Part shown: positions 42,075 through 50,241 of the stretch, piece after piece
Layout of the letters: each line of letters begins with the position of its first letter
Position numbering within the stretch: position 1 is the stretch's first letter
NCBI RefSeq assembly: GCF_019599185.1
Contig: NZ_JAIEUL010000016.1
Coordinates: 29,341 to 93,340, forward strand
Source: Cryobacterium inferilacus
GTDB taxonomy: Bacteria; Actinomycetota; Actinomycetes; Actinomycetales; Microbacteriaceae
Length of the DNA: 64,000 nucleotides
Direction of reading: 5' to 3'
Notes under the pieces: model-generated
What the model was told of the DNA's origin: nothing
Database searches by the model: none
The model's input: the letters and a program-made list of their open reading frames with translations, nothing else
Translations under genes and position numbers: made by a program

Positions 42075-42791
42075 ATGACCGATCCGAACTACTCCGCACT
42101 GCTGCTGATCATCGATCGCAGCGGTTCGATGGCCGGCATCCGCGACGACATGGTGGGTGGCCTCAGCACGATGCTGGCCGAGCAGGCGGCCGAACCGGGC
42201 CGGCTCACCGTCGACATCGTCACGTTCGACACCGAGATCGAGACGCAGTGCTCGCTGGCCGATCCGGCCACTGTCGCGATCACGTTGGAGCCGCGCGGTG
42301 CCACGGCGCTCTTCGATGCGATCGGCCAGTCCGTGACCAGCTTCGGTCGGGTGCTCGCCGCCCTGCCCGAGCACACCCGGCCCGACACCGTGCAGGTCGT
42401 CGTGGTCACCGATGGTGAGGAGAACTCCAGCCGGGAGTTCGGCCTCGACGCCGTGCGCGCCCTGGTGACGCAGCAGAAGGAGCAGTACAGCTGGGGCTTC
42501 ATGTTCCTCGGTGCCAACCAGGACGCCGTGCTCTCGGGCGAACGCCTCGGCTTCGACGCCGATAGTTCGATGACCTACTCGGCGGGCGCCGAGGCGGTGT
42601 CGAGCATGAGCGCGTCGATGGGCCGGTACGTGTCGGATGTGCGCGGCAAGTCCAAGCGCGGCTTCGACGCCGAGGAGCGGCTGAGCGCGATGAGCCCGGA
42701 GCCGGTACCGAGCGCGGCGGCGGCTCCTCAGTCAGTTCCGGCCGCTCCGGCCAAGCCGGCGTCGGGCAGCAGGGGCCGCAAGAAGCGCTAA
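42075..42791 (+). CDS. Von Willebrand factor A-domain protein
   Basis: The 238-residue protein starts at ATG 42075 (an ATG at 42063 is also in frame). The complete MIDAS set is seen: 'IIDRSGSMAG' (DxSxS), the Thr in 'GATALFDAI', and Asp in 'VVTDGEENSS'. The C-terminal ~40 residues are Ala/Pro-rich and end in basic 'RGRKKR'. No signal peptide, so cytoplasmic. The partner is unknown; stand-alone VWA proteins of this kind occur with ATPases or phosphatases, none of which are adjacent. Confidence 0.85.
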   Translation: MTDPNYSALLLIIDRSGSMAGIRDDMVGGLSTMLAEQAAEPGRLTVDIVTFDTEIETQCSLADPATVAITLEPRGATALFDAIGQSVTSFGRVLAALPEHTRPDTVQVVVVTDGEENSSREFGLDAVRALVTQQKEQYSWGFMFLGANQDAVLSGERLGFDADSSMTYSAGAEAVSSMSASMGRYVSDVRGKSKRGFDAEERLSAMSPEPVPSAAAAPQSVPAAPAKPASGSRGRKKR

Positions 42792-42807
42792 CTCGCAGCT
42801 GAGGTCG

Positions 42808-42838
42808 GGATGGTCGCCCGGTGGGTCGGCGACCATCC
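42808..42838 (+). terminator. Hairpin terminator after the VWA gene
   Basis: GGATGGTCGCC (42808) and GGCGACCATCC (42828) form a perfect 11-bp stem with a 9-nt loop, 16 bp after the stop; no T-tract. Confidence 0.65.
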
Positions 42839-43115
42839 TGACTGGGGCTCTGAGATCACGTCAAGTGGGTGCGGGGCGAGGCCAAGACCGGGCCGGAGTA
42901 GGCCAGGCGACCCCCGGTCCTAACGGCCGCGACAGCTGCGTGTACGGCCTACCCGACGCGGGCTTCGAGAGCGCTCGCCGAGGCCCCGAGAAGCCCTATG
43001 AGACGGCTGTGTGACTTCACAGAAACGCCGATGTGTGCTTAACTAGGCGACTTCTCTTGTCCGTTTACGCGGCATCCGCCTGCCCGCAGGCCGGAAACAC
43101 GATCTAAAGGACGCA
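42839..43115 (+). promoter_or_regulatory. Upstream region of putP with a CRP-like palindrome
   Basis: This gene-free stretch contains CTGTG-TGACTT-CACAG (43007-43022), a 16-bp symmetric site resembling CRP/GlxR boxes though not an exact match. It is followed by a possible -10 'ttaact' near 43038 and, just before the ATG, RBS 'aaagga'. It probably holds the putP promoter with catabolite-type control; this is an inference. Confidence 0.4.
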
Positions 43116-44627
43116 ATGACAGACCAAACTTTTCAGCTTGTAGCGATTGTTTTGTACTTCGCTGGCATGCTCGCGATCGGCTACTTCGCCTTTCGCAAAA
43201 CGAATGACCTCGACGACTACATGCTCGCCGGCCGTGGCCTGAAGCCCGGCACCGCGGCCCTCAGCGCCGGCGCCTCGGACATGTCTGGCTGGCTGCTGCT
43301 CGGCCTGCCCGGCGCCATCTACGTCTCCGGACTGGTGGAGGCCTGGATCGCGATCGGCCTCACCATCGGCGCCTGGCTCAACTGGAAGTTCGTGGCCCCA
43401 CGCCTGCGGTCGTACACGCACGTGTCCAACAACTCCATCACCATCCCGAGCTTCTTCGAGAACCGGCTGAAGGACTCCTCGCGGATGCTTCGCGTGGTCT
43501 CCGGCGTCATCATCCTGGTGTTCTTCACGTTCTACGTCTCGTCCGGCATGGTCGCCGGCGGCGTGTTCTTCGAGAACTCCTTCGGCTCCACCTTCCTGGT
43601 CGGCATGCTCATCGTGGCCGGCGTCACCCTGCTCTACACGCTCTTCGGCGGCTTCCTCGGCGCCACCCTCACCGACGTCGCCCAGGGCCTGCTGATGCTG
43701 GCCGCGCTGATCGTGGTGCCGATCGTGGCCCTCAACGAGACCGGCGGCCTCGGCGCCACCATCGACTCCATCCGCGAGGTCAACCCCGACCTGCTCTCGT
43801 TCACCGCCGGCGGATCCGTGCTCGGCGTCATCTCCGCCGCCGCGTGGGGCCTGGGCTACGTCGGCCAGCCGCACATCCTGGTGCGCTTCATGGCGCTGCG
43901 CAGCCCGCAGGACGCCAAGGCCGGCCGCCGCATCGGCATCGGTTGGATGATCCTCACCGCACTCGGCGCCCTCGCCACCGCGCTGATCGGCATCGCGTAC
44001 TTCCAGCAGAACCCCGACGTGACCCTGGACAACCCCGAAACGGTGTTCCTGATCCTGTCGCAGATCCTGTTCCACCCGTTCGTGGCCGGTCTCATGCTGG
44101 CCGCCGTGCTGGCCGCGATCATGAGCACGATCTCGTCGCAGCTCATCGTCTGCTCCTCGGCGCTGGTCGAGGACCTGTACAAGATCGTGGGCAAGAAGGA
44201 TGCGACGCCCAAGCAGATGGTGATGCTCGGCCGCCTCGGTGTGCTGCTCGTGGCCCTCGTCGCCGGGTTGATCGCACTGAACCGGGATGCCACCATCCTG
44301 GAGCTCGTCGGGTTCGCCTGGGCCGGTTTCGGTGCCGCGTTCGGCCCCGTCGTGCTGCTCTCGCTGTACTGGAAGAAGCTCTCCACCTGGGGCGCCCTGG
44401 CCGGTATGGTCACCGGTGCTGTCGTCGTGTTCATCTGGGGCAACTCCCCGCTGAGCGCCACGATGTACGAGATTGTGCCCGGCTTCGTCGCCAGCCTGCT
44501 CGTCGCCGTGGTGGTCTCGCTCGTCACCTACAAGAAGTCCCTCGAGATCGAGGCCGAGTTCGACGAGGCCGCCGCCCAGGCCCGCCAGGACTACACCAAG
44601 CCGGAAGCTGCTCCGGCCGCCGTGTAA
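43116..44627 (+). CDS. putP: Sodium/proline symporter
   Basis: The 503-residue SSS-family transporter has about 13 transmembrane helices. Family signatures are 'YMLAGRGLKPGTAALSAGASDMSGWLLLGLPG' (in two parts, TM2 sodium/substrate region), 'GWMILTALGALATALIG', and 'LAAIMSTISSQLIVCSSALVEDLYK' in TM8, where the paired Ser residues bind Na+. It imports L-proline with sodium. It is transcribed alone and ends in a strong terminator. Confidence 0.93.
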   Translation: MTDQTFQLVAIVLYFAGMLAIGYFAFRKTNDLDDYMLAGRGLKPGTAALSAGASDMSGWLLLGLPGAIYVSGLVEAWIAIGLTIGAWLNWKFVAPRLRSYTHVSNNSITIPSFFENRLKDSSRMLRVVSGVIILVFFTFYVSSGMVAGGVFFENSFGSTFLVGMLIVAGVTLLYTLFGGFLGATLTDVAQGLLMLAALIVVPIVALNETGGLGATIDSIREVNPDLLSFTAGGSVLGVISAAAWGLGYVGQPHILVRFMALRSPQDAKAGRRIGIGWMILTALGALATALIGIAYFQQNPDVTLDNPETVFLILSQILFHPFVAGLMLAAVLAAIMSTISSQLIVCSSALVEDLYKIVGKKDATPKQMVMLGRLGVLLVALVAGLIALNRDATILELVGFAWAGFGAAFGPVVLLSLYWKKLSTWGALAGMVTGAVVVFIWGNSPLSATMYEIVPGFVASLLVAVVVSLVTYKKSLEIEAEFDEAAAQARQDYTKPEAAPAAV

Positions 44628-44648
44628 CTCTCGGCACTGCTTGAGTTC

Positions 44649-44688
44649 GCACCCCGCCCCCGGCCGATCACGGTCAGGGGCGGGGTGC
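44649..44688 (+). terminator. Terminator of putP
   Basis: GCACCCCGCCCC (44649) and GGGGCGGGGTGC (44677) form a perfect 12-bp GC stem with a 16-nt loop, 21 bp after the stop, followed by 'gttcgtct'. Confidence 0.85.
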
Positions 44689-44732
44689 GTTCGTCTGTGC
44701 GGGCGCGGCGGCGGGGTGACGCGACCGCCGGA

Positions 44733-44828
44733 TGCATAACTCCTGCAATTTCGGTGCCGCGGATGTCTGCGGCCGCGGAAATCCGGGCATCCGTGCTGGG
44801 CCGGCTCACGAATTGCAGGAGTTATGCA
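44733..44828. repeat. Dispersed nested palindrome, family 2, copy b
   Basis: TGCATAACTCCTGCAATT (44733-44750) and AATTGCAGGAGTTATGCA (44811-44828) are perfect 18-bp arms. The interior has a shorter CGGATG...CATCCG pairing. It sits between the putP terminator and a convergent membrane-protein gene. Confidence 0.9.
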
Positions 44829-44886
44829 CCGGGCCGGGCTCGGACGGTGCCGGGGGAGCACCCGGGCGGGTGCGCAGAGCGTCGGC

Positions 44887-45255
44887 CTAGAGCACGAGGA
44901 GCAGGACGCCGACGACCAGGCAGGCGCCGAGGAGGTAGAGCGTGTTGCGGGCGACGGAGCGCACGGCCGGCTGGCGCTGCCGGCGGGCAAGCAGGGCCAC
45001 CGGCACCGCGGCGGCGATCAGCACCAGCAGCACGCCGACCGCGCCGATGATGGTGGCGAAGGCCTCCTCGCCGTCGTTCGCGTTGGGGTCGCCGGCCCAC
45101 CAGTCGTTGACGGCGCCGAGCGCCTGCAGGCCGATGCTGAGCACGAGTACCGGCCAGAAGGCGATCGCGACGGCGATCAGGTCGATGACGACCACCAGGG
45201 CAACAAACAGGCGGCGCGCGCCGGGCGTCGAGTCGGTGGCGGTGTCGGTCTGCAT
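44887..45255 (-). CDS. Small integral membrane protein of unknown function
   Basis: The 122-residue protein has three clear transmembrane helices ('LFVALVVVIDLIAVAIAFWPVLVLSI', 'ATIIGAVGVLLVLIAAAVPVALL', 'LYLLGACLVVGVLLLVL') and a short soluble loop ('NDWWAGDPNANDGEEA'). No family was recognised. It lies 9 bp downstream of the MFS gene stop on the same strand and is probably the last gene of the ArsR-MFS operon. Confidence 0.75.
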   Translation of the reverse strand: MQTDTATDSTPGARRLFVALVVVIDLIAVAIAFWPVLVLSIGLQALGAVNDWWAGDPNANDGEEAFATIIGAVGVLLVLIAAAVPVALLARRQRQPAVRSVARNTLYLLGACLVVGVLLLVL

Positions 45256-45264
45256 GGGTCGAGC

Positions 45265-46545
45265 CTAGGTCGACCCGCCTGGGGGAGTGTCGGGAACCGG
45301 GGCCGGCTGCCGCTCCATCAGTCGCCAGGAGCCGCCCGTGAGCGGGGTGAGCGTGGCCAGGGTGTAGAGCACCGCGATCAGGCCGAACGCCAGCGCGAGA
45401 CCGATGGTGTCCGCGGCGATGCCGCCGAGCAGCGCGCCGAACGGGATGCCGGCCCAGGCGCCGGCGTTGATCATGCCGAACACCCGGCCGCGCATGTGCT
45501 CGGGCACACGCTCCAGCTCCACGGTGCCCAGGATCGGGTTGAGCGCCCCAGCCGCCAGACCGGAGAGGGCGGTGGCGGCGACGAGCAGTGGCAGCGGCGC
45601 CCCGAACGCGAACGCCGCACTCGAGGGGCCGCCGGCGAGCACGAAGCAGAGCGAGAACGTCACCCGGCGGGGCACCCGATGGGCGACGAAGCCGAAGATC
45701 ACGTTGCCGAGCAGGGCGCATCCGCCCATCACCGCCACAAGCAGACCCAGGGCGGCCGCGCCGCCGAGCCGGTCGTTGGCGTAGAGCGGCAGCAGGGCCG
45801 AGCCGCGGGCGGCGTCGAGCAGGTTCGTCACCAGCACCAGCGCGATGATCAGGCGCATCAGCGGGTCGCGAATGACGAACTGGAAGCCCTCGGCGAGGTC
45901 GGACCAGTAGCTGGTGCGGGGCGCGTCGGAGCGGTCGGGCAGACCAGGCGGGCGAGCCGGCACCGACACGAACGCCCAGGTGAGCAGGGCCGAGACGGCG
46001 AAGGTGGCGGCGTTGACGAACAGGGCCGGGATGGGACCGAGCACGGCGACGAGCAGTCCAGCGACGGATGCGCCGATCAGCCGGGCGAAACGCTCCGACC
46101 CGTCGAGCAGGCCCACGCTTCGCTCGAGCCGTACGCCGGCCCGCTGGGTGAGACCGGGCAGCATCACCCGCCGGGCGGTCTGGCCGGGGGTGTCGAGCAG
46201 TCCGCCGGTGAAGACGAGCAGCAACAGCGCCCAGAACGGCAGCCCCACGGTGAGCGCCAGCACCGGGATGGCGAGCACGGTCACCCCGCTGACCAGGTCG
46301 GCCGCGATGGCCGCGCGCCGGTGGCCGACCCGGTCGACGACCACCCCGCCCAGCGCCCCGCCGATCACGATCGGGGCGGTGGCGAAGAACGCGGCAATGC
46401 CCACCTCCACGCCGGTGCCGCCGAGGCCGAGTACGTAGAACGGGATGGCGAACGCCGTGACGACGTTGCCGGTCTGTGAGATGGCGTGGGCGGAGAGCAG
46501 GGCGGCGAGGGAGACGCCGGCGCGCCGGTCGGTTTTGCGTGGCAT
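45265..46545 (-). CDS. MFS transporter
   Basis: The 426-residue 12-helix transporter starts at ATG 46545, 2 bp after the ArsR stop (TGA-GC-ATG, coupled). Motif A-like 'GGALGGVVVDRVGHRRA' lies between TM2 and TM3. The second half has 'MRGRVFGMINAGAWAGIPFGALLGG', typical of the MFS group of macrolide-type efflux and enterobactin-exporter-like proteins. Its substrate is unknown. The adjacent ArsR-like regulator probably represses it. Confidence 0.88.
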   Translation of the reverse strand: MPRKTDRRAGVSLAALLSAHAISQTGNVVTAFAIPFYVLGLGGTGVEVGIAAFFATAPIVIGGALGGVVVDRVGHRRAAIAADLVSGVTVLAIPVLALTVGLPFWALLLLVFTGGLLDTPGQTARRVMLPGLTQRAGVRLERSVGLLDGSERFARLIGASVAGLLVAVLGPIPALFVNAATFAVSALLTWAFVSVPARPPGLPDRSDAPRTSYWSDLAEGFQFVIRDPLMRLIIALVLVTNLLDAARGSALLPLYANDRLGGAAALGLLVAVMGGCALLGNVIFGFVAHRVPRRVTFSLCFVLAGGPSSAAFAFGAPLPLLVAATALSGLAAGALNPILGTVELERVPEHMRGRVFGMINAGAWAGIPFGALLGGIAADTIGLALAFGLIAVLYTLATLTPLTGGSWRLMERQPAPVPDTPPGGST

Positions 46546-46547
46546 GC

Positions 46548-47129
46548 TCACGGCCGGCGGTACGCCTGGTAGACGACCACGACGGGTTCGGCGGCATCGG
46601 CCGGGTCGTGGGCGGCGCTCGTCTCCAGCCACCGGTCGACGAGGGCCTCCAGTTCCCCGCGCATGGCGGCGAGTTCATCGACGGTGAGGCGCAGGCTGCG
46701 GTCGCCGCTGGCGCCGGCCGCCACCCACTCGCGCGGCAGCGCCGGCGCCGCATCGATGTAGTCGGTGAACCGGGCCGCGTAGGCCTGGGCGATCGATTTC
46801 TGCAGCACGGCGGATGCGGCCAGCTTGTCCGGATCATCCAGCAGCTCCGCGGGCTCCCAGCTGGTGAGCGCCGTGGTGGCCTTCCACCAGCGTTCGCGGT
46901 GGTCGCTGCTTTGCGCATCCGCCGGCTCGATCAGCGCGATCGACGCGAGCTTGCCCAGGTGGTAACTGATGGTGCCCGGTGCCTCGTCGACGATGTCGCC
47001 CAGCTGCGCCGCGGTCTGCGGGCCGCGCTCGCGCAGCAGGCCCAGCAGCTTGAGCCGGGTGGGGTGGGCGAGCACCCGCATCGACGCGGCGGATGTGAGT
47101 GTGCTGCGGTCGGCATCCCGGGGGGTCAT
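46548..47129 (-). CDS. ArsR-family winged-helix regulator
   Basis: The 193-residue protein has an ArsR/HTH_20 domain ('MRVLAHPTRLKLLGLLRERGPQTAAQLGDIV' in order, then 'APGTISYHLGKLASIALI'), positions about 16-75, and a C-terminal helical domain (about 100-190). No metal-binding cysteines, so it is not a metal sensor. It is translationally coupled to the MFS gene. This long ArsR type often controls an adjacent multidrug transporter. Confidence 0.88.
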   Translation of the reverse strand: MTPRDADRSTLTSAASMRVLAHPTRLKLLGLLRERGPQTAAQLGDIVDEAPGTISYHLGKLASIALIEPADAQSSDHRERWWKATTALTSWEPAELLDDPDKLAASAVLQKSIAQAYAARFTDYIDAAPALPREWVAAGASGDRSLRLTVDELAAMRGELEALVDRWLETSAAHDPADAAEPVVVVYQAYRRP

Positions 47130-47228
47130 GCCCTCGAGACTATAAGCTCAACGATTGTTGCGCAACAGTTCTTGTGCGGTTGGCGCTGCTCGGCCGGGGA
47201 TTGCGCACGACGCCCCTAGGATCGCAGG

Positions 47229-47430
47229 ATGGGGAACCCGAAGTCTCGATACCGCGTCGCCGCCGTGCTGATGAGTGTGCATGGTGCGCTGATGGAAGTG
47301 GGCGTGTTCATTGCTGATGGTGTTCACGCTGCCGGCGGGACTGGTGGACGGGGTCCTGGCCTGCTCGGCTCTGGTGCTGCTGTTGACCGCGTACTTCGGG
47401 GCCCGGCCGCTGGTGGAGTCGCGCGCCTGA
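47229..47430 (+). pseudogene. Small membrane-protein gene broken by a frameshift
   Basis: The frame from ATG 47229 encodes 'RYRVAAVLMSVHGALMEVGV' and then loses sense. From about 47311 another frame continues as 'LLMVFTLPAGLVDGVLACSALVLLLTAYFG' (read in two parts) to a stop at 47430. Joined, the halves give a ~66-residue protein with two transmembrane helices. One extra base near 47310 would explain it. A family 1 palindrome starts 2 bp after the stop. Confidence 0.55.
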
Positions 47431-47431
47431 A

Positions 47432-47497
47432 CTGCGCGGGCGGGGCGCCGGTTCGCGGGTGGCACGCCACCCGCGAACCGGCGCGTGACCCGCGCAG
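47432..47497. repeat. Dispersed nested palindrome, family 1, copy d (best preserved)
   Basis: The inner arms GCGCCGGTTCGCGGGTGGC (47445-47463) and its exact complement (47466-47484) form a perfect 19-bp stem with a 2-nt loop. The outer arms CTGCGCGGG (47432) and CCCGCGCAG (47489) are also perfect. This is the intact form of the family. Confidence 0.92.
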
Positions 47498-47528
47498 CTC
47501 GGGAACGAGGCTGGTCAGCTGAGGCTGG

Positions 47529-47996
47529 TCAGTCGAGGTCGGCGCCCGGGTCGGCCTCGCTCTCGGCGGCCTCCGTGGTGTCGAGTTCCTGAAACAGGGT
47601 GACCTGCAGGCCGGCCGGGGCATCCAGTCGGGAGTTGATCGAGCGCCACGGGGTTTCGCGGGGCGTGGCGATGAGGTGCGCGCCGGCGTCGACGAGACGG
47701 TCGGTGGCGGATGCGGTGTCCTCCACCTCGAACGCGACGCGCAGCCGGGCACTGGGTTGGCCGTCGGCCTCGACCCGGTCGATCAGGCGCACCTGTGCCG
47801 GGTTGGACAGCTCGAGGGTGGCGATGCCGGCATTGAGGATCACGACTCTCGCGTCGTCCTCACCCTCGTAGGACTCCCGTTCGGTGAGGCCGAGCACGTC
47901 ACGGTAGAACGCCAGGGCGGCCTCGAAGTCGTCGGTTTCGACGACCAGCCGCAGCTGCTTCACCGGTGAGGGCTGAGGGTTCGTGGGTTCGCTCAT
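47529..47996 (-). CDS. VOC (glyoxalase/bleomycin-resistance) superfamily protein
   Basis: The 155-residue protein has a single VOC module: 'QLRLVVETDDFEAALAFYRDVLGL' at the start, 'ARVVILNAGIATLELSN', 'LRVAFEVEDTASATDRLVDAGAHLIA' and 'APAGLQVTLFQEL' at the end. The metal-ligand positions are poorly conserved ('VVE', 'TLEL'), so the substrate cannot be predicted. It ends in an acidic tail. Confidence 0.83.
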   Translation of the reverse strand: MSEPTNPQPSPVKQLRLVVETDDFEAALAFYRDVLGLTERESYEGEDDARVVILNAGIATLELSNPAQVRLIDRVEADGQPSARLRVAFEVEDTASATDRLVDAGAHLIATPRETPWRSINSRLDAPAGLQVTLFQELDTTEAAESEADPGADLD

Positions 47997-48083
47997 GCTG
48001 GGGATGCTAGTCGCCGCGGGTGACGTTGGGGAGGCAATGTGTCACCGCCGGCCGTGTCGGGGGTGGCTGATAGCGTCGCTGGC

Positions 48084-48476
48084 ATGACAGGACACCAGAT
48101 CACCCTCGGCGCATTCAACCTCGAGGCGCAGGACCCGACCGCGCTCGCAGCGTTCTGGGCCGCCGTCACCGGCGCCACACCGTCACCTGGTGGGGAGAGC
48201 GTGTACCTGCCGCCGGCGATCTCCGGGGGATTCGCCATGTTCTTCCAGCCCCGCACAGCGCCCCGCCCCGCACACCAAGCTTCGCACCTGGACCTCACCG
48301 TGCCGTGGGGATCGCGCCAGAGTGAGGTGGAACGGCTCGTCGGCCTGGGCGCCACGTTCAAGTGGGATGTGCTCAAGGAGTTCGACCACGTTCAGTGGAC
48401 CACCCTGGCCGACCCCGAGGGCAATCTGTTCTGCGTGGCCGAGCATCTGCCGGCGAAGGCGTCGCCGACGGCCTAG
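48084..48476 (+). CDS. VOC-family protein, glyoxalase-like
   Basis: The 130-residue protein starts at ATG 48084. It has the actinobacterial glyoxalase-like pattern: 'ITLGAFNLEAQDPTALAAFWAAVTG', 'GFAMFFQPRTAPRPAHQASHLDLTV', 'EVERLVGLGATFKWDV' and 'WTTLADPEGNLFCVAEH'. The family is annotated mostly as of unknown substrate. It is divergent from the other VOC gene at 47996, but the two are not close paralogues. A GC hairpin follows its stop (near 48487-48508). Confidence 0.85.
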   Translation: MTGHQITLGAFNLEAQDPTALAAFWAAVTGATPSPGGESVYLPPAISGGFAMFFQPRTAPRPAHQASHLDLTVPWGSRQSEVERLVGLGATFKWDVLKEFDHVQWTTLADPEGNLFCVAEHLPAKASPTA

Positions 48477-48628
48477 CGACATGCCGGCGGGAGGGGAGCT
48501 TCCCGCGGGTGACGACGCAAGGTCCCCGTGCGACGGTTCGAGGCAGTCCGTCTCTCGCGCTGGCGTTTCCTCTCGGCTTCGCGGTCGAACGGTGACCCGC
48601 CGCTACGGCGCAGCGCGCGAGGGCGGGG

Positions 48629-48822
48629 CTAGCCGACGGGCACGGCGGCCGGGCGGTGCAGGGTGACCTCGCCGACCACGGCGGGGGTGATGGGGGTGGA
48701 GGTCACCTCGCCGGTGACCGGGTCGGGTGCCAGGCCCAGCACGGTGCCGAGCACCGAGATCGCGGAGGCGGCCGACCAGGCCTGCGGGCGGCAGGCGGCC
48801 GGGTAGGCGCCGGCGGGGGGCT
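48629..48822 (-). pseudogene. C-terminal remnant of a glycogen-debranching-type glycosidase
   Basis: The minus strand encodes about 64 codons ending in 'VTLHRPAAVPVG' with 'YPAACRPQAWSAASAISVL' and 'LGLAPDPVTGEV', the typical end of the amylo-alpha-1,6-glucosidase/MGH1-like catalytic domain ('PAACRPQAW'). Nothing N-terminal is present. It abuts the stop of the small-protein gene at 48821. Upstream bases 48477-48628 hold only a small GC hairpin. Confidence 0.75.
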
Positions 48823-49105
48823 AGCGCCGCTTGGAGATGAGCGCTACCGCGACGAGTGCGGCGGAGCCGATCGAGATGACCAGCGCGGGGTTCTTCTTGT
48901 AGGCGGCGGTGACCTTTTCCAGGGTGCCGGCCGCGAACTCCTGGGCGGATGCGAGGGCGGCGCCGGTGTCGACGTCGCTGAGGGCGGCCTTGGCGGTGGC
49001 GACGGTCTCGTCGATGGCCTGGCGGGCCTGGTCGGCGAGGTTGCCGGCCTGCGCGGCGGCGTCTTCAGCGAACTCGCGCGCGTGCTGTGTGGTGTTGTCA
49101 GTCAT
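48821..49105 (-). CDS. Small helical membrane-anchored protein, paralogue of 49726-50022
   Basis: The 94-residue protein has an amphipathic helical stretch of AhpA/ElaB- or DUF3618-like character ('FAEDAAAQAGNLADQARQAIDETVATAKAAL') and a C-terminal anchor 'VISIGSAALVAVALISKRR'. The next paralogue shares the order DQAR-A-D-T---AKAA-D and the ending AVALxSKRR. It is likely an envelope-stress or membrane-associated helper; the exact function is unknown. Confidence 0.75.
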   Translation of the reverse strand: MTDNTTQHAREFAEDAAAQAGNLADQARQAIDETVATAKAALSDVDTGAALASAQEFAAGTLEKVTAAYKKNPALVISIGSAALVAVALISKRR

Positions 49106-49141
49106 GGGAGGCCTTTCGAGAGTGGTGCGGGGGAGGGAGGG

Positions 49142-49348
49142 TTAGCGGTGCACTGCCTTGGTGATCTTCTTGGCGTTGCGCTTGGCGAGCTTCTTCGAGC
49201 CGGCGCGAGCCTTCTTCACGGTCGGGTCGTTCCACGCCTTCTTGGCACTGCGGCGGATCTCGCGGTAGCGGCCGCGGCCGGCCTTGGCTCCGATGAAGTA
49301 GAAGGCGAAGGCGATAATGGCGGCGAGTAAAAGTCGAAGAGCGGTCAT
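49142..49348 (-). CDS. Very small basic membrane protein
   Basis: The 68-residue protein has one N-terminal transmembrane helix ('LRLLLAAIIAFAFYFIGAKAG') and a strongly basic C-terminus ('KKAWNDPTVKKARAGSKKLAKRNAKKITKAVHR' read in parts). It lies between two paralogous small proteins on the same strand. The basic tail is duplicated in a remnant at 50809-50957. The C-terminus could bind nucleic acid or membrane phosphate groups. Confidence 0.75.
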   Translation of the reverse strand: MTALRLLLAAIIAFAFYFIGAKAGRGRYREIRRSAKKAWNDPTVKKARAGSKKLAKRNAKKITKAVHR

Positions 49349-49572
49349 GATGGCCTGCTTTCTGATTGGGGAACGGCGTCGGGCCCGCGTCGGCGAGGCC
49401 GATCGGTGCGGCCACGGCGCCGGGCGAAAGATCGCCCTACCTATGAGTGGCGCGAAAGCGGTGATTCGTCACGGAATCGCCCGATTTTGGTCGCGCGCGG
49501 GCGCGCGGGTGGGCGCGCAGAGGCCCGGCTGGCGGCCCGAGTCGTGGGGGCGCAGGTGCGCAAATGGGCGAT

Positions 49573-49634
49573 GCGCGGGTTGGGCGCCGGTTCGCGGGTG
49601 GCATGCCACCCGCGAATCGGCGCTGTGCCCGCGC
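49573..49634. repeat. Dispersed nested palindrome, family 1, copy e, with partial tandem copy
   Basis: The inner arms GCGCCGGTTCGCGGGTGGC (49584-49602) and GCCACCCGCGAATCGGCGC (49605-49623) have one mismatch; the outer arms are GCGCGGG (49573) and CCCGCGC (49628). The right flank GGCGCTGTGCCCGCGC...CTCGGGGGAGC occurs again at 49682-49716, a partial tandem duplicate. The rest of the 377-bp gap (49349-49725) shows no gene. Confidence 0.85.
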
Positions 49635-49725
49635 GGCTCGGGGGAGCGGCGCGCCAGCCCAGCCGCGGACCGGGGCGAAGCGGCGCTGTGCCCGCGCAGC
49701 TCGGGGGAGCCGCGCGGGCATCCGG

Positions 49726-50022
49726 TTAGCGGCGCTTGCTCAGCAGTGAGCCGAGCAGGGCGACCGCGGCAACCGCGAGGGTGCCGAGCACGATGACCCG
49801 GGCGGGGCTGCGCTTGTACGCGCCCGTGACGTTGTCCACGGCCTCGGCCGCGACGACGCGCACCGCCGTGATGGTGTCGTTGTCGTCGAGGTCGCGGATG
49901 GCGGCCTTGGCATCCGTGAGGGTGTCGTCGAGGGCGGTGCGGGCCTGGTCGACCACGGCGCTGGCCTTGGTGACGGTGTCCTCAACGAGGTCGTGAACGT
50001 TCTGGGCGGTCTTGTCCGACAT
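49726..50022 (-). CDS. Small helical membrane-anchored protein, paralogue of 48821-49105
   Basis: The 98-residue protein starts at ATG 50022 ('aaagga' upstream). A helical acidic region ('VHDLVEDTVTKASAVVDQARTALDDTLTDAKAAI' in order) is followed by a C-terminal hydrophobic anchor ending in 'LLGSLLSKRR'. It is the clear duplicate of the 48821 gene. The ATG is preceded by the gene-free stretch to the HD gene at 50242. Confidence 0.75.
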   Translation of the reverse strand: MSDKTAQNVHDLVEDTVTKASAVVDQARTALDDTLTDAKAAIRDLDDNDTITAVRVVAAEAVDNVTGAYKRSPARVIVLGTLAVAAVALLGSLLSKRR

Positions 50023-50241
50023 GGGGTTCCTTTCGACGGGGTGAGGCAGCAACTCGCACTCGAAATGTCGATCGCTGGCGACACGAACGGATGCGCGTGC
50101 CTGGCCTCACTGATGAGAGGGACAGAACCGGCCATTCGTCACGAAAGTTGCCCGCATTCGCACCGGGGTTGGCCCTGGCGGGCGGTATCGGGTGCGGTAG
50201 CTTCGAAGCAGATTCACTTTGATCGCTCTCGAGGGGTTGCT

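Noticed and set aside
43104..44990. 628-codon open frame opposite putP
   Set aside because: It is fully antisense to a well-supported transporter and its composition (Asp/Glu/Gly/His-rich) is what the reverse strand of high-GC codons gives.
44822..46918. 698-codon minus-strand frame over the MFS and ArsR genes
   Set aside because: It is shifted by one frame from the MFS and ArsR genes, and its Arg/Pro-rich translation shows no domain.
47432..47497. Interpreting the 47432 hairpin as a simple rho-independent terminator
   Set aside because: There is no T-tract, the stem is nested, and the same design recurs at four other sites, so a dispersed repeat explains it better.
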